Assembly (NCBI RefSeq): GCF_900167535.1
Contig: NZ_FUYE01000006.1
Span: 1 to 64,000, forward strand
Length of the DNA: 64,000 bases
DNA from: Prosthecobacter debontii
GTDB taxonomy: Bacteria; Verrucomicrobiota; Verrucomicrobiia; Verrucomicrobiales; Verrucomicrobiaceae
Reading direction: 5' to 3'
Below are positions 61,301-64,000 of this stretch, piece after piece. The notes under the pieces are model-generated. The model made no database searches. It had not been told where the DNA came from and saw only the letters and a program-made list of their open reading frames with translations. The first letter of the stretch is position 1; the number at the start of each line of letters is the position of its first letter. A program made the translations under genes and the position numbers.

Positions 61301-64000
61301 GGTGCGAAGTCTAAGACGAATTGAGGTGCGGACCCCGCGAGGGAAACGCTGTTGCCCGTCACCGGTAAGTCGGTGCTCGTTGTGTAAGTCGCGACATTGT
61401 ATTGCCCCTGGATCTTAAAGCTGTAGGAAGGCGTTACTTCGTCATCACTGGTAACCGTCACTGTCGCTTCTTGCATCCCAGGCTGGGTCTCGATTCCGGG
61501 ATTGAAAATCACCGAGAAATTTTGAGGCTGTCCAGATTCAATCTGCACAGGAAGGGTCAAATCACCGCCAAGAGAAAAACTGCTTGGCTGGGAGGACGAT
61601 AAAGTGATCGAACTCACTGTTCTTGTGCCGGAAGTTTGTAAGCTAAAAGACCTCACAACAGCGGGATGACTATGGAACAACGTCCCGAAATCCGTCTCAT
61701 CAGCAGCACGCGGCGTTGTGTCGTTAGGGGGAATCAATAGCCCGTTGCCGACCACATTGAGCATTCGATAGATGGAAGTGCCGCTGATGGTAAAACTATG
61801 GGTTGGAGTATCAGCATCATTGCTGTGAAATGAAATGACCTGGCTTTGGAATCCGCCATTGTCCGTTTCAAATCTGACCGTAAAGGGATAACTATCCCGG
61901 GGTTGAATGCTGATGGGTAAGCTGAGCGGCGGCGCTATTTTGATGTGCCCATCATTAGCGCCATAACTCACTGAATGGATGATCAGGATCGAGTCGCTGT
62001 GATTTTCAATGGTAAACGGTTGATCATATTTTCCACCGATCAATTTTTTTCCGAAGTCTGTCCCATCATCGACACTCGGGCTGCTATCTCCATTCTGGAT
62101 TTCTAAACCCTTACCCAAGATCACAATTTCGGGGTTTGGGTGTAAATATTTTCCGCTGATGGGGAAGCTGTAGGAAGGCATTACTTCATCATCACTGTGA
62201 ATTGTGATGACGGCCTCTCTCGGGCCATAACCCGTAGGAGTGAAGGTGATGCCGAAAGCTCTCGTCTCATTGCCGGGAATGGTGAGCGGGGCCGTGAGGC
62301 CTGAGATCGTAAAGTCGTTGGCATGGGGCCCTGAAACGGTGATGGAGCTGATCGCTCGTGGCACAGGATGGATGGTCTCAAGAACGAAGGAGTGGGTTTC
62401 GGGGCTGTCCCCGGTGACCAAGGTACCAAAATCGGTGCCGTTGGCGATACTGGGTGCTGGAGCATCGCTTATATTCGGAATAGGTTGGTCATTGAACTTG
62501 GCCCAAAGAACTTGCTGCTTGCCGCGACCGGAAACACTAAAGCTGAAGGTGGGCGTGTTTACGGCATTACTGTGAACCTCGATCGTGCTATCGATAGGAC
62601 CGAAAGCACTAAGATACGAGAGGTCGAAGGTCTGACTTCCGCGGGCGGGGACGGTGAGAGATGCTGGCCCCGAAATTTGGAAAAGGGAATTGGAAGTGCT
62701 GATGGAGGTGATCTCCAGCAGCGCATCACTATCATTCGTCATGGTGAAAGTATGGGTCGAGCTGGCCCCAGGAACCAAGACAGGTTCAAATTGAGTCCCA
62801 TCCGTCTCTGAAGGAGTGAGGTCGCCATTCGAGATTGGTATATTGTTGCTTGATATAGCGATCTCGGGAGTGGTCTTGTAAAGAGTCTTTGTGGCCTCTA
62901 TGTAGCCATGACTCCAATAGCGTCGATTCATAACGCTTGGCAGTGTTTTCGCACGAGCTCTGATCAGGCTTCCCCCAGGAAGAGAGATGTCTGAATATTT
63001 CCATCCTCCAGAAATCCGGGTGGCTTCACCCAGCAGTGTCCATGTCACTCCTGCATCGAGAGAACGTTCGAAGGATACCTCAGAAACTTCAGGCGCGCTA
63101 CCACTCCGCATCCAGTAGAGATTGTTCCCGGCATCCACATACATGCTCTCGGTCGCGGGCGAGTTGTGAAGTCGCGCCAGACCTCTATGATTGGTAAGGT
63201 ATCCGCCGACCAGTAGTTTTCCATCGGCCTGTAGCTGCATCGATAGGGGGCAGTCCTTTAGGCTGTTATCCAGGGGGTTGGAGGCCACAAACGAAGTGTC
63301 GATTGAACCGTCCGTATTGAGTCTTGCAAGGTTTCTTATATTGACCCCGCCACTGAATCCAGAAAATGGACTTGCGATTAAAATCTTTCCATCAGCTTGT
63401 TGCGTGGCCGCGTGGATTCCATCCCACCTCAAAGAGTAATCGTTAAGGGGGGACTCCTCCCAAACAATGGAGGGTGAGTTGAAGGTGGTGTCAAGGGATG
63501 CGTCGGCGTTATGTCGGACTATTCTGTTCTCTGTGGCTGAATAGGATACGATTTTACCATCTCCTTGGAAGAGTAATATATTCCTGGGAAAGTTTGAAGG
63601 GAATGTTGAATCTAACTGACCGTTTGTATTTAAACGTATATAAAAATCAGGTTGATCAGAACTTGTATATGGCATCGGTCCTAAAGCCTCAACGATAATC
63701 TTGCCATCCGACTGTAGAAGCAAGCGAGCTGATTTAAAGCCCTCCGGTAGCTCAGGATTAAAGGAGGTATCAATTGTTCCATCTACATTGAGACGAATCA
63801 GCACGCCTGTATAAACGTTCTCAACATCATTCCACACTAATCCATTTAAAATAACTTTATCATCGTTCTGAATGACTGCAGAGTAAACGTTCGCGAACTC
63901 ATTATTTGGACTCTGCGGATAGTTTTCGTCAATATCACCAGCAGTGTTAAATCGAATGATATGGGATTTAGGGGCTAAGACGTTATCACCAATGAGGATG
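55339..64000 (-). CDS. Giant multidomain surface protein (choice-of-anchor D, RCC1, TSP3-like), N-terminus outside window
   Basis: The frame is open to the right edge with no plausible start. Reading from 63999 it gives LIGDNVLAPKSHIIRFNTAGDID, so the gene continues beyond. Delta-60-like repeats (RLNxDGxxDTSF with QxDGKILV) fill the region from 64000 to about 63150. Four choice-of-anchor D (ASH-like) domains follow to about 61400, each with DFG and FxISG. RCC1-like repeats (VAWGxNxxGQLGxN) extend to about 59900. Two LamG-like modules, each with a preceding calcium-binding DxDxDG segment, extend to about 58600. Thrombospondin-3-like DSDNDGIPDYWE repeats run to about 58000. A long unique part and a possible phosphodiester-glycosidase domain complete the protein. 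At least 2880 residues are visible. It is lower in GC than most of the window. No PEP-CTERM or barrel is seen. Confidence 0.82.
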   Translation of the reverse strand, partial: ILIGDNVLAPKSHIIRFNTAGDIDENYPQSPNNEFANVYSAVIQNDDKVILNGLVWNDVENVYTGVLIRLNVDGTIDTSFNPELPEGFKSARLLLQSDGKIIVEALGPMPYTSSDQPDFYIRLNTNGQLDSTFPSNFPRNILLFQGDGKIVSYSATENRIVRHNADASLDTTFNSPSIVWEESPLNDYSLRWDGIHAATQQADGKILIASPFSGFSGGVNIRNLARLNTDGSIDTSFVASNPLDNSLKDCPLSMQLQADGKLLVGGYLTNHRGLARLHNSPATESMYVDAGNNLYWMRSGSAPEVSEVSFERSLDAGVTWTLLGEATRISGGWKYSDISLPGGSLIRARAKTLPSVMNRRYWSHGYIEATKTLYKTTPEIAISSNNIPISNGDLTPSETDGTQFEPVLVPGASSTHTFTMTNDSDALLEITSISTSNSLFQISGPASLTVPARGSQTFDLSYLSAFGPIDSTIEVHSNAVNTPTFSFSVSGRGKQQVLWAKFNDQPIPNISDAPAPSIANGTDFGTLVTGDSPETHSFVLETIHPVPRAISSITVSGPHANDFTISGLTAPLTIPGNETRAFGITFTPTGYGPREAVITIHSDDEVMPSYSFPISGKYLHPNPEIVILGKGLEIQNGDSSPSVDDGTDFGKKLIGGKYDQPFTIENHSDSILIIHSVSYGANDGHIKIAPPLSLPISIQPRDSYPFTVRFETDNGGFQSQVISFHSNDADTPTHSFTISGTSIYRMLNVVGNGLLIPPNDTTPRAADETDFGTLFHSHPAVVRSFSLQTSGTRTVSSITLSSSQPSSFSLGGDLTLPVQIESGQPQNFSVIFNPGIETQPGMQEATVTVTSDDEVTPSYSFKIQGQYNVATYTTSTDLPVTGNSVSLAGSAPQFVLDFAPETGTNLTLINNTGKSFITGEYDDLAHGEYAVLYHDNKPYRFVANYYGGDGNDLVLHWGGTKPYAWGENSSGRIGDNTVTNRTSPVAVDTSGALEHKTVLKVAAGGSHSLALCSDGSVVAWGENGNGQLGNNSVTDSSVPVLVNAESGSALYGRTVVDIAAGYTFSLALCSDGRVVAWGDNASRQCGDAATTATDRRLPVLVSTDSPSALYSPTAPFYKKVIRIATGSAAYHSLALCEDGTLVAWGRNTAKCLGNNSASTYHNAPVLVNKTSGALLGKQVIGIATGADFCLALCDDQTIAAWGQNASGRLGNGTTTDAAIPVLTSIAPLLTHGSNPNWTIHKLITGASHCLLIRSDGSAISWGDNIYYGKLGINNATDSFLPVFVNTDSAVLSALAGKTVVDISAGEHHSYALCSDGTMTAWGHNNVGQLAIGSTSPASKKVPTEVVQGSLTTDQRFVSISSGFDHALALVADKFPADWDEDGILDSWEFAHLPAGSTLDDLFTFLPGDDADLDGVSNLQEFLENTDPRDALSYLEPVVWTSFRGTQADGVNGGLKKTAATGTANADAVGSKKLIGDGRVVFKANASTTVAVGFNLENLDATRPDLDYCISIASGSAQVYENGTAITAGNMGVYTPDTLFTIERQGNQIRYYKDQVLFYTSEVTCSGILTLDAYLQTINQVIPSVRFTGGDMDNDAMADAWEKTYLPASAGFAELQAFLPTGDKDGDKVTNLQEFLDHTDAANSQDMLKGIAWEDHFNTSGFIGSLEKISGGAAAYDADAISQKSFTDIRLSFRASPVGTLAIGLNDANNSRLLTDLNFAIVLTNGSAQIYQNGTSVGASGALGKFGSNTLFTIKRTGSSVTYWKDGELRYTSSLTASGLYIVDTAFNTIQAQILDARYDKNDADGDGMFDDWERYYGLDPEVADAAMDADGDGLTNIQEYFLGLNPQSDDTDNDLLPDKWELDHGLNAASSPEERDTFLDPDQDGLDNLAEYRNQTDPMDADSDNDMMPDGWEITYGFDPTYAPDASWDADGDGIINRHEFAYGTNPRKSDSDNDGIPDYWELTHFLDPKSYTDGLEDPDGDSIPNYLEYVNGTDLWVSTPQGPSTSAAGPVQPNKPNDPPPQQGRILAFTKVKNSKAYVDAGRIYSPPDEPLPHGPTNVVYLTEVTEDVSSGFNDSSTESIQPYVGEYTSGAKTEKNAYSYGYMRLDTTSHRVTNAIVVIPPNPSDTPILSDLKFTEKVVTHSSWRREYSDVYDYFKKDGGPSYSSTTTSTRNDTSNKWVNDRIVAERSGPGLPSWYGPLPMNGTRKTVSFFNPQQRTLHYGYVTDAYGNVSYYYDEGPNPHPASTSENTTVSISSVNEYSLGIWLTPETQTTTTFTSHRLSGDFMKGDKKVGTWSRSWRLSDPISWGHVDMRMRKHLKEQNYPSTWTQTQNSTQIGTAEYKRDYRHGIFSSEANSISWYLQYEIPEGLSPEEKAELPPISRSIFLTFRDEEGTIVDQKILKTILLQPGETSIIEETQAIDEKELLPHGGRIEISLMQAELYSDLNNDGQVNSSDNSFVGKPYTSDASEEEKDKGTEFIFANDSLSNGGWDKEDNDTPGKPTDTDDDDAEELHIKPGLTEGEVWLDHPAIDGLKFYKTRKCTEEIELSPSNHFMISSSNPFPNKVFVRAESVTFSTTNPQKEGDLKLMIKPTGSAATGCEAAKLKVTFIKDLGATKYFQGTRDYIFENNTKNFTHNKDYGSTRYRIVAMLEESTVMFGLDTYDHVADQPRLKGIDAVKASYNCDVIINGNQCFNSGVTLPGGMTDRCDGRLCVGRLILRPPSDDTHHPDLGGALGRYICHTLSPQTFTFGAGQIPDPPNMDQGIGGLSTNYTLGIRQSAENQAVGRGKGHEAGKGIIFTATNYEGKGGAAAQFATDAHNSGVQSLTGGNPTNWELLFLDGSTSVGLVLSNPDGDQQTIIKGAKHKGFPYYYVNTYLLFECDKPRN

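Noticed and set aside
55339-64000. A polymorphic toxin with the downstream gene as immunity protein
   Set aside because: There is no Rhs core or pretoxin motif. The end resembles a glycosidase-like domain, and the downstream protein looks exported, so it does not resemble a cytoplasmic immunity protein.

Overview
The window looks like chromosomal DNA of a Verrucomicrobiota bacterium, probably close to Prosthecobacter or Verrucobacter-like Verrucomicrobiaceae. This is inferred from gene content, not from a marker gene. The clues are two very large PEP-CTERM surface proteins built from autotransporter-associated beta-strand (PATR) repeats, a sialidase joined to a sialate O-acetylesterase-type domain, many secreted or multidomain fusion proteins, start codons mostly without a clear Shine-Dalgarno sequence, and a GC-rich body. 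From about 52.6 kb onward the sequence is visibly more AT-rich. I see no rRNA, tRNA, CRISPR array, integrase or replication origin.

Left part (1-17.7 kb). A REP-associated tyrosine transposase (RAYT) sits inside an array of its own REP-type palindromes. Next come a regulatory CBS/DRTGG inorganic pyrophosphatase and a secreted HtrA-like protease fused to a LamG-like and a SirB1-like domain. A small zincin metalloprotease, a lipoprotein and a DUF2452 protein follow. Then come a secreted aldose 1-epimerase overlapping a PP2C phosphatase, GcvT, the sialidase/acetylesterase fusion with a LacI regulator, a dihaem cytochrome c, a proteasome/HslV-like hydrolase and a secreted alpha/beta hydrolase. 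REP palindromes of the RAYT family recur at 17.4 kb.

Middle part (17.7-41.9 kb). A 1670-residue PATR/PEP-CTERM protein is followed by a SNF2-type helicase, an AraC regulator, a Fic protein with an N-terminal self-inhibitory motif, and a lipoprotein-Maf pair with overlapping genes. Beyond these lie a methyltransferase, a periplasmic lactonase, a PchR-like AraC regulator preceded by a Fur-box-like site, an M81 peptidase and a GSA-type aminotransferase. The section ends with a MoxR ATPase followed by a single polypeptide that fuses DUF58 and TgpA-type transglutaminase, normally separate proteins. At least two further families of dispersed palindromic repeats fill the gaps here.

Right part (41.9-64 kb). 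A response regulator and histidine kinase overlap and are followed by an overlapping trio: ECF sigma factor, single-pass membrane protein and Spy/CpxP-like periplasmic protein. Together these look like an envelope-stress module. After a GNAT acetyltransferase comes a second PATR/PEP-CTERM protein of 1518 residues. Its start codon lies in a perfect 14-bp inverted repeat and overlaps the stop codon of a 17-codon leader ORF. An M42 aminopeptidase, a zinc-ribbon microprotein and a secreted regulatory-domain protein follow. The AT-richer end carries a signal-bearing unknown protein and the C-terminal 2880 or so residues of a giant surface protein. That protein contains delta-60-like, choice-of-anchor D, RCC1, LamG-like and thrombospondin-3-like repeats and a possible phosphodiester-glycosidase C-terminus, and it runs off the right edge.

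The strongest candidates for undescribed biology are the leader-peptide/hairpin arrangement at 50.92-50.98 kb, the DUF58-TgpA fusion, the HtrA-LamG-SirB1 fusion, the combined two-component/ECF locus and the RAYT/REP array.
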